This document shows positions 15,607 through 25,106 of a stretch of DNA of 64,000 bases, one piece after another. Source of the stretch: JBCDCB01 sp039182735 (GTDB lineage: Bacteria; Planctomycetota; Phycisphaerae; Phycisphaerales; UBA1924); NCBI GenBank assembly GCA_039182735.1, contig JBCDCB010000006.1, positions 1-64,000 on the forward strand, written 5' to 3'. A model generated the notes under the pieces. That model was not told the origin of the DNA and ran no database searches. It was given only the letters and a program-made list of their open reading frames with translations. The position numbers and the translations under genes were made by a program. Each line of letters starts with the position of its first letter. The first letter of the stretch is position 1.

Positions 15607-17775
15607 ATGGACGTCCAGACGCGCGATTCAGTCTACGAACTCGTTTCCGACCACCAACCCGCGGGCGATCAGCCAAAAGCGATCGACGACATCGTCGCGC
15701 GCATCGACCGGGGCGAGCGTCATACAACGCTCCTCGGCGCAACGGGCACCGGCAAGACTTTCACCATGGCCAACGTCATCGCGCGCACCGGCCTGCCCGC
15801 GCTCATCCTGAGCCACAACAAAACACTCGCCGCACAACTCTACGAAGAGATGCGCGAGCTGTTCCCGAAGAACGCCGTCAACTACTTCGTCTCCTACTAC
15901 GACTACTACCAGCCCGAGGCGTACATCCCGGCGCGGGACATCTACATCGAGAAGGACGCGTCGCGCAACGACGACCTCGATCGGCTCCGCCTCGCCGCCA
16001 CGAGCGCCCTGCTCAGCCGACAGGACGCCATCGTCATCGCGAGCGTCTCGTGCATCTTCGGCCTCGGGGCGCCGGAGGCATACCGCGACAAGGTCCTCCG
16101 CGTCGCGGTGGGCGAGCAGATGGACCGGCGCCGCTTCCTGGGTGAGCTCAGCGGGATGCAGTATCAACGCAGCGACATCGACTTCAAGCGCGGCACGTAC
16201 CGCGTCAACGGCGACGTCATCGACCTCTACCCCGCGTACGAGCAGTTTGCCGTCAGCATCGAGCTGTGGGGTGACGAGATCGAGAAGATCTCGCTCATCA
16301 ACCCGACGAGCGGCGAGGTGCTCGCCGACGAATCGCTCTTCTTCGTCTTCCCCGCGGTGCACTACGTGATGCCCGAAGACCGCATGAAGCACGCCGTCAC
16401 CGGCATCCGCGAAGAGCTCGACGCGCAGGTGCTCGCGCTCCGCGCCGAGGGCAAACTGCTCGAGGCGCAGCGCCTGATCGCGCGCACGAAGTACGACCTC
16501 GAGATGATCGAAGAGGTCGGCTACTGCTCGGGCGTCGAGAACTACTCGCGCTGGTTCGACGGACGCGAGCCGGGCGAGAAGCCGTGGACGCTGCTCGACT
16601 ACTTCGACTTCGGGCCCGCCGGTCGCGGCAACTGGCTCATGTTCATCGACGAGAGCCACGTCACCGTGCCGCAGGTCCACGCGATGTACAACGGCGACCG
16701 CCACCGCAAGCAGATCCTCGTCGAGCACGGGTTCCGCCTGCCCTCGGCGCTCGACAACCGACCGCTCAAGTTCGAGGAGTTCGAGCAGAGCACACCCAAG
16801 GTCATCTACGTCTCCGCGACGCCCGCGCCGTACGAACTCGAAAAGTCCGGCGGCGAGATCATCGAACAGGTCATCCGCCCGACGGGGCTCGTCGATCCCG
16901 AGATCGAGGTCCGACCTGCGAGCGGGCAGGTGCCCGACATCCTCGAGGAATGCCGCTCGCGCGCCGAGCGCGGCGAACGCGTGCTCGTCACGGCGCTCAC
17001 CAAGCGGCTGTGTGAAGACCTCACCAACTACCTCGACCAGCAGGGACTCAACGTGCGCTACCTGCACAGCGAGATCGACACGCTCGACCGCATCGAGATC
17101 CTGCGCGACCTGCGCCTCGGCGCGTTCGACGTGCTCGTCGGCGTCAACCTGCTGCGCGAAGGCCTCGACCTGCCCGAGGTCACGCTCGTGTGCATCCTCG
17201 ACGCCGACAAAACGGGTTTCCTCCGCAGCCCCACGTCGCTGGTGCAGACAATCGGTCGAGCCGCGCGCAACGCGGCGGGGCGCGTCTTCCTCTATGCCGA
17301 CGAGGTCACGCCCGCCATGCAGGCCGCGATGGAAGAGACCGAACGCCGGCGTGCGAAGCAGATCGCCTTCAACGAGGCGCACGGCATCGTGCCGCAGACC
17401 ATCAAGAAGGAGATCCGGCGCGGCATCGAAGAGCAGCTGCAAGCGCGGCGCAAGGCCCGCGAAGCCGTCAAGGAACAAGAACCCGGCGTCGCGCGCGACG
17501 AGCTCCTCGCGCTGCTCAAAGAAGAGATGCTCGGCGCGTCGAAGGAACTCGCCTTCGAGAAGGCCGCCCTCATCCGCGATCAGATGGAAGCCATCGAGCA
17601 GCACTCCGAGCTCGTCGATGAGCACGGGCGCATCAAGCGCAGCGAACTCGAAGCCATGGTCGGCGGCGGGCCACGCAAGAAGGGACGCAAACGCGGCTCG
17701 GGAGGCAAGCCCGGGCAAGCGGGCAGTAAGGCCGGCAAGACGACGCGTGGCAAGAGAAAGTCTTCACGCTCGTAA
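15607..17775 (+). CDS. uvrB: Excinuclease ABC subunit B
   Basis: The 722-residue protein is the damage-verifying helicase-like subunit of nucleotide excision repair. It has Walker A GATGTGKT (44-51), the damage-probing beta-hairpin YYDYYQPEAYIP (97-108), helicase motifs such as 'DESHVTVPQ', 'VGVNLLREGLDLPEV' and 'QTIGRAARNA', and a C-terminal UVR motif for UvrC contact ('DELLALLKEEM...KAALIRDQM'). A lysine/arginine/glycine-rich tail of about 35 residues follows. The ATG at 15607 starts the conserved sequence; an upstream in-frame ATG at 15532 would overlap the divergent gene. It lies 1.1 kb from uvrA, with one transporter gene between. Confidence 0.97.
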   Translation: MDVQTRDSVYELVSDHQPAGDQPKAIDDIVARIDRGERHTTLLGATGTGKTFTMANVIARTGLPALILSHNKTLAAQLYEEMRELFPKNAVNYFVSYYDYYQPEAYIPARDIYIEKDASRNDDLDRLRLAATSALLSRQDAIVIASVSCIFGLGAPEAYRDKVLRVAVGEQMDRRRFLGELSGMQYQRSDIDFKRGTYRVNGDVIDLYPAYEQFAVSIELWGDEIEKISLINPTSGEVLADESLFFVFPAVHYVMPEDRMKHAVTGIREELDAQVLALRAEGKLLEAQRLIARTKYDLEMIEEVGYCSGVENYSRWFDGREPGEKPWTLLDYFDFGPAGRGNWLMFIDESHVTVPQVHAMYNGDRHRKQILVEHGFRLPSALDNRPLKFEEFEQSTPKVIYVSATPAPYELEKSGGEIIEQVIRPTGLVDPEIEVRPASGQVPDILEECRSRAERGERVLVTALTKRLCEDLTNYLDQQGLNVRYLHSEIDTLDRIEILRDLRLGAFDVLVGVNLLREGLDLPEVTLVCILDADKTGFLRSPTSLVQTIGRAARNAAGRVFLYADEVTPAMQAAMEETERRRAKQIAFNEAHGIVPQTIKKEIRRGIEEQLQARRKAREAVKEQEPGVARDELLALLKEEMLGASKELAFEKAALIRDQMEAIEQHSELVDEHGRIKRSELEAMVGGGPRKKGRKRGSGGKPGQAGSKAGKTTRGKRKSSRS

Positions 17776-17781
17776 AAGAAC

Positions 17782-18786
17782 TCAAAGCCAGCGTTTGTCG
17801 CGGAAGTAGAGCCACAGCCCGACGCCGATGACGAGCAGAGCGGCGCACGTCACCAGAAACGACCACGGGTGATCACCGAGCGGGATGCCCGTCACGTTCA
17901 TCCCCAGCACGCCCGACACGAGCGAGAGCGGCAGGAAGATCGCCGCGACGATCGTAAGGCGCGTCGTGATCTCCGCGGTCTGCTCGCTCAGGTGCGTGGT
18001 GATGGTCTCGCTCGCGACGCGCGTCTGCTCATAGACGCGTTCGAGGTCTTCGAGATCTCGCGTCAGCCGATCGACCAGTTCGCGGATCTTCGCGCTCTGG
18101 CGCACGTTCAGCCATTCGTGATCGCCCTCCGCGAGCGCGCGCAACGCGTCGCACTGCGGCGAAAGATACCGCTGCAGGATCGTTGTTCGCCGGCGGATGT
18201 TCGCGCTGCGTGCGCGCAGGTCCCGAACCTCCGGCGCGTCGTCCGTGTGCTCGATCAGCGCGTCCGAGTCCGTCTCGAGCTGGCCGCCCTGCTCGGCGAG
18301 CTGGTCGATCACCGTCTCCATCCGATCGCTGATCCGGCGCGCCAGCGACACCACCACCGCGCCGGGACTCATCGGCGGATCGACGGACTCCAGCCCCGAG
18401 CACAGATCCTCGATCGCGCGCATCGGGAACTTGCGCAGCGTGAAAACCCGATCCTCCTGCACAAACATGCGGACCACGACAAGATCTTCGGGCTCTGCCC
18501 CCTCCGTGAAGTTCACCGCGCGGAGGATGACGATCGTCCCGCCGGGAAGGATCGAGGCGCGCGGGCGCGTCTCCTCCTGCAGCAGCGCCGTCACCGCGAT
18601 CGGATCGAGCCCCGCGGCGTCACGCAGCCACGCCTCAACGCCGTCGGCCTTTCGATCGAGATCCACCCACGCGTGCTCGGGCGGCCCGGCCTCGATGTCG
18701 CTCCACGAGAGGCGGACAGCACCGCCGCCGCTCTCGGGCAGGCGATAGGCGTTCAGCAGCATCGACCGGTCGGTCTCGTCGGACAC
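17782..18786 (-). CDS. CorA/ZntB-type divalent cation transporter
   Basis: The 334-residue protein has a long cytoplasmic domain with the CorA helices (about 125-270) and two C-terminal membrane helices, at about 274-294 and 304-326. They flank the pore signature GMN at 295-297 (GMNVTGIP). The loop GMNVTGIP rather than GMNFEHMP resembles ZntB-like members, so Mg2+ uptake versus Zn2+ transport is open. The GTG start has AAGGAG 5 nt upstream. It is convergent with uvrB and divergent from uvrA. Confidence 0.88.
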   Translation of the reverse strand: MSDETDRSMLLNAYRLPESGGGAVRLSWSDIEAGPPEHAWVDLDRKADGVEAWLRDAAGLDPIAVTALLQEETRPRASILPGGTIVILRAVNFTEGAEPEDLVVVRMFVQEDRVFTLRKFPMRAIEDLCSGLESVDPPMSPGAVVVSLARRISDRMETVIDQLAEQGGQLETDSDALIEHTDDAPEVRDLRARSANIRRRTTILQRYLSPQCDALRALAEGDHEWLNVRQSAKIRELVDRLTRDLEDLERVYEQTRVASETITTHLSEQTAEITTRLTIVAAIFLPLSLVSGVLGMNVTGIPLGDHPWSFLVTCAALLVIGVGLWLYFRDKRWL

Positions 18787-18862
18787 CTCGACTCCTTGTC
18801 GAACGCGGGGATCGGAACCCTGACACGCCCCCTACCATCGAAGCCAAGCGAGAGAGGAACAC

Positions 18863-21800
18863 GTGCCAGCAGCAAGCAAACGCAAGACGACCAAGAAGCG
18901 TACCAGCAAGCGCTCGAAGAAGGCGACGGACACACCCCACGCCGGGGTCGAGGCCAAGCCCAACGGCGTCGCGACGAACGCGAACCTCGCCGAGCACGAC
19001 TTCGAAAAGACCGGCGAACGCCGCTTCGATCCCATCCGCGAGATCCGCGTGCGCGGCGCACGCGAGCACAACCTCAAGTCGCTCGACGTGGATATCCCGC
19101 GCGATCGCCTCGTTGTTGTCACCGGGCTGAGCGGCTCGGGCAAGTCTTCGCTCGCCTTCGACACGATTTTCGCCGAGGGCCAGCGCAAGTACATGGAGTC
19201 GCTCTCCGCCTACGCGCGCCAGTTCCTCGACCAGCTCAAGAAGCCCGACGTCGAGCAGATCGAAGGCCTGCCCCCCACCATCGCGATCGAGCAGCGCAGC
19301 AGCGGGCACAACCCGCGCTCCACCGTCGCGACCACGACCGAGATCTACGACTACCTCCGCCTGCTCTTCGCGCGCTGCGGCGAGCCGCGCTGCTGGCACC
19401 CGACGAAGAGCAAGAAAGGCGGCGAGGTCATCAAGCGTTGTGGCAAGCCCATCAGCGCCGCCAGCGCCAGCGCCATCACCGACGCCGTCTCGAAGTTCGA
19501 CGAGGGCACGCGCATCATGGTGATGGCGCCGCTCGTGCGCGCCAAGAAGGGCTTCCACAAGGATGTCGCCGAGAAGCTCGTGAGCGACGGGTTCGTGCGC
19601 GCACGGGTGAACGGATCGATCGTCGATCTGCGTGAAGCCCTTAAAGAGGACAGCGAGAACCCGCTCGGGCTCGGGCGCTACGAGAAGCACACCATCGAAG
19701 CCGTCATCGACCGCCTCGTCGTCAAGCCAGACGCGCGTCAGCGCCTCAACGAATCGATCGAGACAGCGCTCCGCCTCGGCGAGGGCGTCGCGATCGTCGG
19801 CGTCGTCATCGATAAGGACTCCTTCGAAGATCACGTCTACAGCGAGCAGTACGCCTGCGCCGAACACCCGGAGGCGTCGCTGCAGGAGCTCGAGCCGCGC
19901 ATCTTCTCCTTCAACTCGCCGCAGGGCGCGTGCAAGGAGTGCGACGGGCTCGGCACGCTCATGGAGTTCGATGAGTCGCTCGTGATCCCGAACCCCGCGC
20001 TCTCGCTCGCAGACGGCGCGGTGGCGGCGTGGGCGAAGAACGGCCCCGTCCGCGCGTGGTTCAACCGCCGACTCCGCCGCTTCTGCCGCGACTTCGAGGC
20101 CAAGTGGCGCGCGCCCGTGAGCGAACTCGACGCCGACCAGCAGCGCATCCTGCTGCACGGCACGACGGAGCAGGACGAAGAATCATGGGGCGCGACCTTC
20201 GAAGGCGTGATCCCCAACGTCACCGAATGGTGGGGCACAACCGACAACGAGGGCGTGAAGGAGTGGCTCAGCGGGTTCATGAGCCAGACGCCCTGCCCCA
20301 TCTGCCACGGCGATCGCCTGCGCATCGAGTCGCTCAGCGTCTTCCTTCGCACGAAGAAGCCGATCCCGGCGGAGGTCGCCAAACGCCGCGCGAGCGTGCA
20401 CGCGCTCTCCGACGACCCGCACGACATCAACATCTCCGACTTCACGCGCCTCAACATCGTGCGCGCGCTCGAGGTCATCGAATCGCTCGACCTCACGAGC
20501 GAGCAACTCAAGATCGCCGACGCCATCGTCCGCGAGGTGCGCGCACGACTCGGGTTCCTCACCAGCGTCGGGCTCGATTACCTCTCACTCGACCGCAAAA
20601 CGGCGACACTCTCCGGCGGTGAGGCGCAGCGCATCCGCCTTGCGACCCAGGTCGGCAGCGGGCTCGTCGGCGCGTGCTACGTGCTCGACGAACCCACCAT
20701 CGGGCTGCACCAGCGCGACAACCGCAGGCTCATCGACACGCTCCGACACCTGGCCGACATCGGGAACACAGTCATCGTCGTCGAACACGACGAGGACATG
20801 ATCCGATCCGCCGACCACGTCATCGACATCGGGCCCGGGCCGGGCGTGCACGGCGGCACCGTCGTCGCCCAGGGCACCATCGAGCAGATCAGTACGATCG
20901 AAGATTCCCTTACCGGCGCGTACCTCAGCGGCGCGCGCGCCATCGAGGTGCCCGTAAAGCGACGCAAACTCAGCCCAAAGAAGGCCATCACCGTCAAGGG
21001 CGCGCGCGAGAACAACCTCAAACGCGCCGATGCCGCCTTCCCCGTCGGCGGGATCGTCTGCGTCACCGGGGTCTCGGGCTCCGGCAAGAGCACGCTCGTC
21101 AACGACATCCTGCTGCAATCCGTCAAGCGTCACCTGCACGGCACGCGCGTCAAGCCTGGCGCACACGACCGCGTCAACGGGTTACAGCACATCGACCGCG
21201 TGATCGAGGTGGACCAGTCGCCCATCGGGCGCACGCCGCGCAGCAACCCCGCGACGTACACCAACATGTTCAACGACGTCCGCAGCGTCTTCGCCAAGAC
21301 CAAGGAGGCAAAGGTCCGCGGGTACGAGATCGGGCGCTTCTCCTTCAACGTCAAGGGCGGGCGCTGCGAAGCCTGCGGCGGGCACGGCGTCAAGAAAATC
21401 GAGATGCACTTCCTCCCCGACGTCTTCGTCACCTGCGAGACCTGCCACGGCACGCGCTACAACAAGGAAACGCTCGAGGTCACCTACCGCGGCAAGTCCA
21501 TCGCCGACGTGCTCGCCATGACCATTGAGGAATCGTGCGACTTCTTCGAGAACCACCCCAAGATCCTCCGCTTCGCGAACTGCCTGCGCGACGTCGGGCT
21601 CGGATACCTCACGCTCGGGCAGCCCAGCACCACGCTCTCCGGCGGCGAGGCGCAGCGCGTCAAGCTCGCGACCGAACTCGGCAAGGGCGTCGGCGCCGAC
21701 GGGCTGCCATCCAGTTCATCGATGGGGCACACGCTCTACGTGCTCGACGAACCGACCACCGGGCTGCACTTCGAGGACATCCGAAGGCTCGTCGAGGTGC

Positions 21801-22000
21801 TCCAGCGGCTCGCCAGCCAGGGCAACACACTCGTGGTGATCGAGCACAACCTCGATGTCATCAAGTGCGCCGACTGGATTATCGACCTCGGGCCCGAGGG
21901 CGGCGACGGCGGGGGCACCATCGTCGCCTCCGGCACACCCGAAGACGTCGCGAAGGTGAAGACCAGCTTCACCGGACAGTTCCTGCGCGACATGCTCTGA
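18863..22000 (+). CDS. uvrA: Excinuclease ABC subunit A
   Basis: The 1045-residue damage-sensing ATPase of excision repair has two ABC modules: P-loops GLSGSGKSS (88-96) and GVSGSGKST (about 736-744), and signature motifs LSGGEAQRIRLATQVGS and LSGGEAQRVKLATELGK. A C-terminal zinc module has CEAC and CETC (about 834-860). A lysine-rich extension of about 55 residues precedes the usual start 'IRVRGAREHNLKSLD'. GTG is taken as the start because GAGAGGA lies 6 nt before it. It forms a complex with UvrB, encoded nearby. Confidence 0.97.
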   Translation: MPAASKRKTTKKRTSKRSKKATDTPHAGVEAKPNGVATNANLAEHDFEKTGERRFDPIREIRVRGAREHNLKSLDVDIPRDRLVVVTGLSGSGKSSLAFDTIFAEGQRKYMESLSAYARQFLDQLKKPDVEQIEGLPPTIAIEQRSSGHNPRSTVATTTEIYDYLRLLFARCGEPRCWHPTKSKKGGEVIKRCGKPISAASASAITDAVSKFDEGTRIMVMAPLVRAKKGFHKDVAEKLVSDGFVRARVNGSIVDLREALKEDSENPLGLGRYEKHTIEAVIDRLVVKPDARQRLNESIETALRLGEGVAIVGVVIDKDSFEDHVYSEQYACAEHPEASLQELEPRIFSFNSPQGACKECDGLGTLMEFDESLVIPNPALSLADGAVAAWAKNGPVRAWFNRRLRRFCRDFEAKWRAPVSELDADQQRILLHGTTEQDEESWGATFEGVIPNVTEWWGTTDNEGVKEWLSGFMSQTPCPICHGDRLRIESLSVFLRTKKPIPAEVAKRRASVHALSDDPHDINISDFTRLNIVRALEVIESLDLTSEQLKIADAIVREVRARLGFLTSVGLDYLSLDRKTATLSGGEAQRIRLATQVGSGLVGACYVLDEPTIGLHQRDNRRLIDTLRHLADIGNTVIVVEHDEDMIRSADHVIDIGPGPGVHGGTVVAQGTIEQISTIEDSLTGAYLSGARAIEVPVKRRKLSPKKAITVKGARENNLKRADAAFPVGGIVCVTGVSGSGKSTLVNDILLQSVKRHLHGTRVKPGAHDRVNGLQHIDRVIEVDQSPIGRTPRSNPATYTNMFNDVRSVFAKTKEAKVRGYEIGRFSFNVKGGRCEACGGHGVKKIEMHFLPDVFVTCETCHGTRYNKETLEVTYRGKSIADVLAMTIEESCDFFENHPKILRFANCLRDVGLGYLTLGQPSTTLSGGEAQRVKLATELGKGVGADGLPSSSSMGHTLYVLDEPTTGLHFEDIRRLVEVLQRLASQGNTLVVIEHNLDVIKCADWIIDLGPEGGDGGGTIVASGTPEDVAKVKTSFTGQFLRDML

Positions 22001-22008
22001 GCGATCGG

Positions 22009-22014
22009 TACACT
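22009..22014 (+). promoter_or_regulatory. -10-like box of the paired membrane genes
   Basis: TACACT ends exactly 6 nt before the ATG at 22021, right after the uvrA stop. No ribosome site is visible between. Confidence 0.5.
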
Positions 22015-22020
22015 CCGCGC

Positions 22021-22620
22021 ATGCCAGCGGTGAACCCCGTCATCTTCGTCATCCTCGCCGGCATGGTCGGCGCGGTCGCCCTGCTCTCGATCGTTTCCAC
22101 CTACATCGACGTCGCGTTCAGCTCGTGGGCGCAGGCGGCGCGCGAGTTCCCCGAGCAGCCCAAGAGCGAGGTCTTCAGCGACGGACGCGCCCGCCTGTGG
22201 GTCGTCCGCCGAGAACGCTTCGAGAAGTGGGCGAACGAGAAGACCGGCTGTCTCGCGATCCTGCTCTTCCCCATCACCCTCTTCCGTTGGGCGATGCGAT
22301 GGGGCGGCGCGATCAACTGCCGATTCGCGCTCGACGAGCAGTTCCTGCACATCGACTACGACGGCGGAACCCTGGGCGCGACTGGCAACATGAGCGTCCC
22401 CCTCGCCGAGGTCCAGCACCTCGGCACGGGCGAAACCCATCTGGGGGTCTTCGACACGCTCGACATCGGCCCGTACATCATCCAGGCGCCGGCGCGGGTC
22501 TTCGCGGAGGAGCTCGCCGTACGCGCGCGACTCGACGAACCCGTCGATCCGACCGAGGCGCCCGCGCAGGACATCATCGGCGATGATCCGCCCCGCCTGC
22601 CCGGAGACGACCGCGCGTGA
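22021..22620 (+). CDS. Membrane-anchored protein of unknown function
   Basis: The 199-residue protein has an N-terminal membrane helix (about 6-27) and a second hydrophobic segment near 78-91 ('LAILLFPITLFRWAM'). The soluble C-terminal half includes 'ALDEQFLHIDYDGGTLG', resembling a PH-like beta domain. No named family is recognised. Its stop overlaps the GTG of the next gene by 4 nt (GTGA), and that gene has a similar order (N-terminal helix, then 'DDEHLHLRLP...MSIPWGEMETL'). The two look like diverged copies making a coupled pair. Confidence 0.65.
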   Translation: MPAVNPVIFVILAGMVGAVALLSIVSTYIDVAFSSWAQAAREFPEQPKSEVFSDGRARLWVVRRERFEKWANEKTGCLAILLFPITLFRWAMRWGGAINCRFALDEQFLHIDYDGGTLGATGNMSVPLAEVQHLGTGETHLGVFDTLDIGPYIIQAPARVFAEELAVRARLDEPVDPTEAPAQDIIGDDPPRLPGDDRA

Positions 22621-23051
22621 ACGCGCCGTGGTACATGGTGCCGCTCTTCGTGCTGCTGTCGTCCCTGATGGTCTACGTCCCGCTCATGTTCGCGGTCGCA
22701 ACGTTCGGCGGATGGGGCGATCTCGCGAAGGACCACCCACCGAGCAAACCGAAGCTCGGCGCGAAGCGCGGCGTCGCGCGTGTCATGACCTCCGCCTGGG
22801 TGCGCTACCCGAGCGTCGTGCTCTACGCGATCGACGATGAGCACCTGCACCTGCGCCTGCCGATCGCGGTCGGCATCTTCCACCGCCCCATGTCGATCCC
22901 CTGGGGGGAGATGGAAACGCTGCTCCCGAGCGGCACGCAACCCGGCATGATGATCGCGACCATCGGCGACGACGTGCTTGTCCTGCCCGCCGCCCTCGTT
23001 CGACGGGAACTCGAACTGCGAGAAGCCCTCGAGCACCGCGCTGTCAGCTGA
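22617..23051 (+). CDS. Membrane-anchored protein, partner of the preceding gene
   Basis: The 144-residue protein has a single N-terminal membrane helix (about 7-32) and a soluble region in which 'YAIDDEHLHLRLP' and 'MSIPWGEMETLLPSG' line up with 'FALDEQFLHIDYD' and 'MSVPLAEVQHLGTG' of the preceding protein. Function is unknown. The GTG start overlaps the upstream stop (GTGA), so translation is coupled. It converges with and overlaps the tRNA-binding-domain gene by 8 nt. Confidence 0.65.
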   Translation: MNAPWYMVPLFVLLSSLMVYVPLMFAVATFGGWGDLAKDHPPSKPKLGAKRGVARVMTSAWVRYPSVVLYAIDDEHLHLRLPIAVGIFHRPMSIPWGEMETLLPSGTQPGMMIATIGDDVLVLPAALVRRELELREALEHRAVS

Positions 23052-23424
23052 CCATCGACCCCGGCGCGATGTCGCCCATCGGCTGCAGCAGGACCACGCT
23101 GCGTTCCTCGCTGCCCTTCTGCGCGTCGGACGCGGCGAGCAGCATGCCCCGGGATTCCTCGCCCCGGATCGTCCGCGGCTCCAGATTCGCGACGATCACG
23201 ATGTGCGTGCCCACGAGCGACTCGGGTTCGTAGTGCCCCTTGATGCCCGCGCAGATCTGGCGCGGCTCCCCGCTGCCGTCGTCCAGCTGCAGCCGCAGCA
23301 GACGATCCGCGTTCGGGTGCGGCTCGGCCTCGGTGATTTTCGCAACCCGCAGATCCACCTTCGCAAAATCCGCGAAGGCGATCATCGGCTTGGATTCCGT
23401 CTCGTTCGCGGCGGCGTCGCCCAT
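23044..23424 (-). CDS. tRNA-binding domain protein (MetG C-terminal/CsaA-like)
   Basis: The 126-residue protein is essentially one EMAP-II/Trbp111 OB-fold: 'FADFAKVDLRVAKITEAEPHPNADRLLRLQLDDG', then 'RQICAGIKGHYEPESLVG' and 'VVIVANLEPRTIRGEESRGMLLAAS'. This domain is the C-terminal dimerisation/tRNA-binding part of methionyl-tRNA synthetase and also occurs alone. Since no metG is adjacent, it may act in trans with a separate synthetase or as a CsaA-like tRNA chaperone. The ATG at 23424 has GGAG 9 nt upstream; a TTG at 23448 would add eight residues. Confidence 0.85.
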   Translation of the reverse strand: MGDAAANETESKPMIAFADFAKVDLRVAKITEAEPHPNADRLLRLQLDDGSGEPRQICAGIKGHYEPESLVGTHIVIVANLEPRTIRGEESRGMLLAASDAQKGSEERSVVLLQPMGDIAPGSMVS

Positions 23425-23599
23425 CGTCTGCGTCTCCGGTACTGGCAATACTTCTCGGGGTTATCACCCCACGTCGGCCCGCGCCGAGTGTATCACCGCT
23501 CGGACCGGTGACCGAACCGAGCGGGCGTCGCGGCGGATGAAGCGGACCGCCTCAACTGTCCGATACTGACCGAGCACCCACCCGCAGCAGGGGACCTCG

Positions 23600-25081
23600 A
23601 TGCCGATGAACCGACCGCTCCGCACGCTCACGCCGATCGTCGTCCTGTTCGCGCTCACCGCGAGCGCACTGGCCGACCTCACGCCGCGCATCGAACGCCT
23701 GCTCACCGAAGGGCGGCTCGGAAGCGCGGACGTGGGCGTCGTGATCTACGACCCGCAGACCGATCGCGTGATCGGCTCGCTCAACGCCGACGAGCAGTTC
23801 GTCCCGGCCTCCAACATGAAGCTCATCACGTCGGGCGCGGCGATCACGCTGCTCGGCGCGGACTTCGCCTTCGAAACCCGCCTGCTCTGGGAGCCCGGCG
23901 CGCGGCGTCTGATCGTCGAAGGCTCCGGCGACCCGGCCTTCGGCGACCCCGACCTGCTCGAACGGATGGAGATCGACGCGGATGACCTGCTCGGCGTCTG
24001 GGCCGAAGCCGTGAAGTCGCAGGGCATCACGAACGTGCGCGAGCTGGTGATCGACGATCGCGCGTTCGATCGGGAGTTCGTACACCCGAGCTGGCCGCGC
24101 GCGCAGCTCAACCGCTGGTACTGCGCCGAGGTCGCGGGTCTGAACTTCCACACGAACGTGGTGCACCTGTACATGCGCGCCGATGCGGACGGTCAGCCGC
24201 CGAGCGTGCGCCCGATCCCCGAAGTCCCCGGCGTGCGGGTCACCAACCGCGCCGGTTCGATCCGTCGCGGCAACCCCACGGTCTGGGCCGCGCGCCCGAA
24301 TGTCGATAACCACATCACCCTGCGCGGCGACGTGCGCGGAACGCCCGAAGCGCTCCCCGTCACGCTCCACGACATGCCCGCGCGGTTCGGCGACCTCCTC
24401 GCCGGGCACCTGCGCGAGCAAGGCATCAGCGTCGGCTCGAGCAGGACGGCGACGACGAACGAGGCCTTCGACAGCTCGAGCGTGCTGCACGTCGTGCGCA
24501 CACCGCTGCAGACGGTGCTCGAGCGCACAAACGTGGACTCGCACAACCTGTACGCCGAGTGCCTGCTCAAGGCGCTCGGACGCGCGGTGACGGGGCAGCC
24601 CGGATCGTGGTCAAACGGGGCGGCGGTCGTGCGCATGGAACTGGTGGACGCGCTGGGCCCGATGGCGGGTCGGGACGCGCAAGTCGCCGATGGCTCGGGC
24701 ATGAGCCGCGAGAACCGGCTGACGCCCTCGCTGGTCGCGCGCTGGCTCGACCACATGCACGACCGCGAAGAACTGGGCGAGGCGTTCCGCGCGAGCCTCG
24801 CGTCGCCCGGGCGCGGCACGCTCAGCAAACGGTTCAAGAAGCACCCCATCGATGCGCACATCGAAGCGAAGACGGGATACCTCAACGGTGTGTCGGCGAT
24901 CTCCGGATACCTCTCCGAGCCGCACACCGGCAAGACCGTCATCTTCTCGATCATGGTCAACGAGAAGCCCGACTCGGTCCCGCTGCGCCGGGTCTTTGAG
25001 TTCCAGGAGCGGGTGATCCAAGCGGCGGACGAGTGGCTCACCGAGCGCGCCGTCGCCGCAACGCCCAAGTTCGGCGGCTGA
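23600..25081 (+). CDS. dacB: D-alanyl-D-alanine carboxypeptidase/endopeptidase (PBP4, S13)
   Basis: The 493-residue protein has a signal peptide (about 1-25, ending ALA). Its penicillin-binding motifs are SxxK at 71-74 (SNMK), SxN at 314-316 and KTG at 424-426. The SxN motif is SHN, where SDN is most common. An insertion between SxxK and SxN is typical of the S13 class. It should trim peptidoglycan cross-bridges outside the cytoplasmic membrane, so peptidoglycan is made here. ATG 23600 is preceded by AGGGGA; a second ATG lies two codons later. It ends 25 nt before bioB, which has its own -10-like box. Confidence 0.92.
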   Translation: MPMNRPLRTLTPIVVLFALTASALADLTPRIERLLTEGRLGSADVGVVIYDPQTDRVIGSLNADEQFVPASNMKLITSGAAITLLGADFAFETRLLWEPGARRLIVEGSGDPAFGDPDLLERMEIDADDLLGVWAEAVKSQGITNVRELVIDDRAFDREFVHPSWPRAQLNRWYCAEVAGLNFHTNVVHLYMRADADGQPPSVRPIPEVPGVRVTNRAGSIRRGNPTVWAARPNVDNHITLRGDVRGTPEALPVTLHDMPARFGDLLAGHLREQGISVGSSRTATTNEAFDSSSVLHVVRTPLQTVLERTNVDSHNLYAECLLKALGRAVTGQPGSWSNGAAVVRMELVDALGPMAGRDAQVADGSGMSRENRLTPSLVARWLDHMHDREELGEAFRASLASPGRGTLSKRFKKHPIDAHIEAKTGYLNGVSAISGYLSEPHTGKTVIFSIMVNEKPDSVPLRRVFEFQERVIQAADEWLTERAVAATPKFGG

Positions 25082-25094
25082 GCCGCGCCCGAGG

Positions 25095-25100
25095 TACCTT
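25095..25100 (+). promoter_or_regulatory. -10-like box of bioB
   Basis: TACCTT ends exactly 6 nt before the bioB ATG at 25107, in the 25-nt gap after dacB. The intervening ggcggg could also be read as a weak ribosome site, but it abuts the ATG too closely. Confidence 0.45.
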
Positions 25101-25106
25101 GGCGGG

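Noticed and set aside
23457..23470. GGGGT-TATC-ACCCC hairpin before the tRNA-binding-domain gene
   Set aside because: The stem is only 5 bp and it lies upstream of both neighbouring gene starts; it could be an operator or chance and no function is supported.
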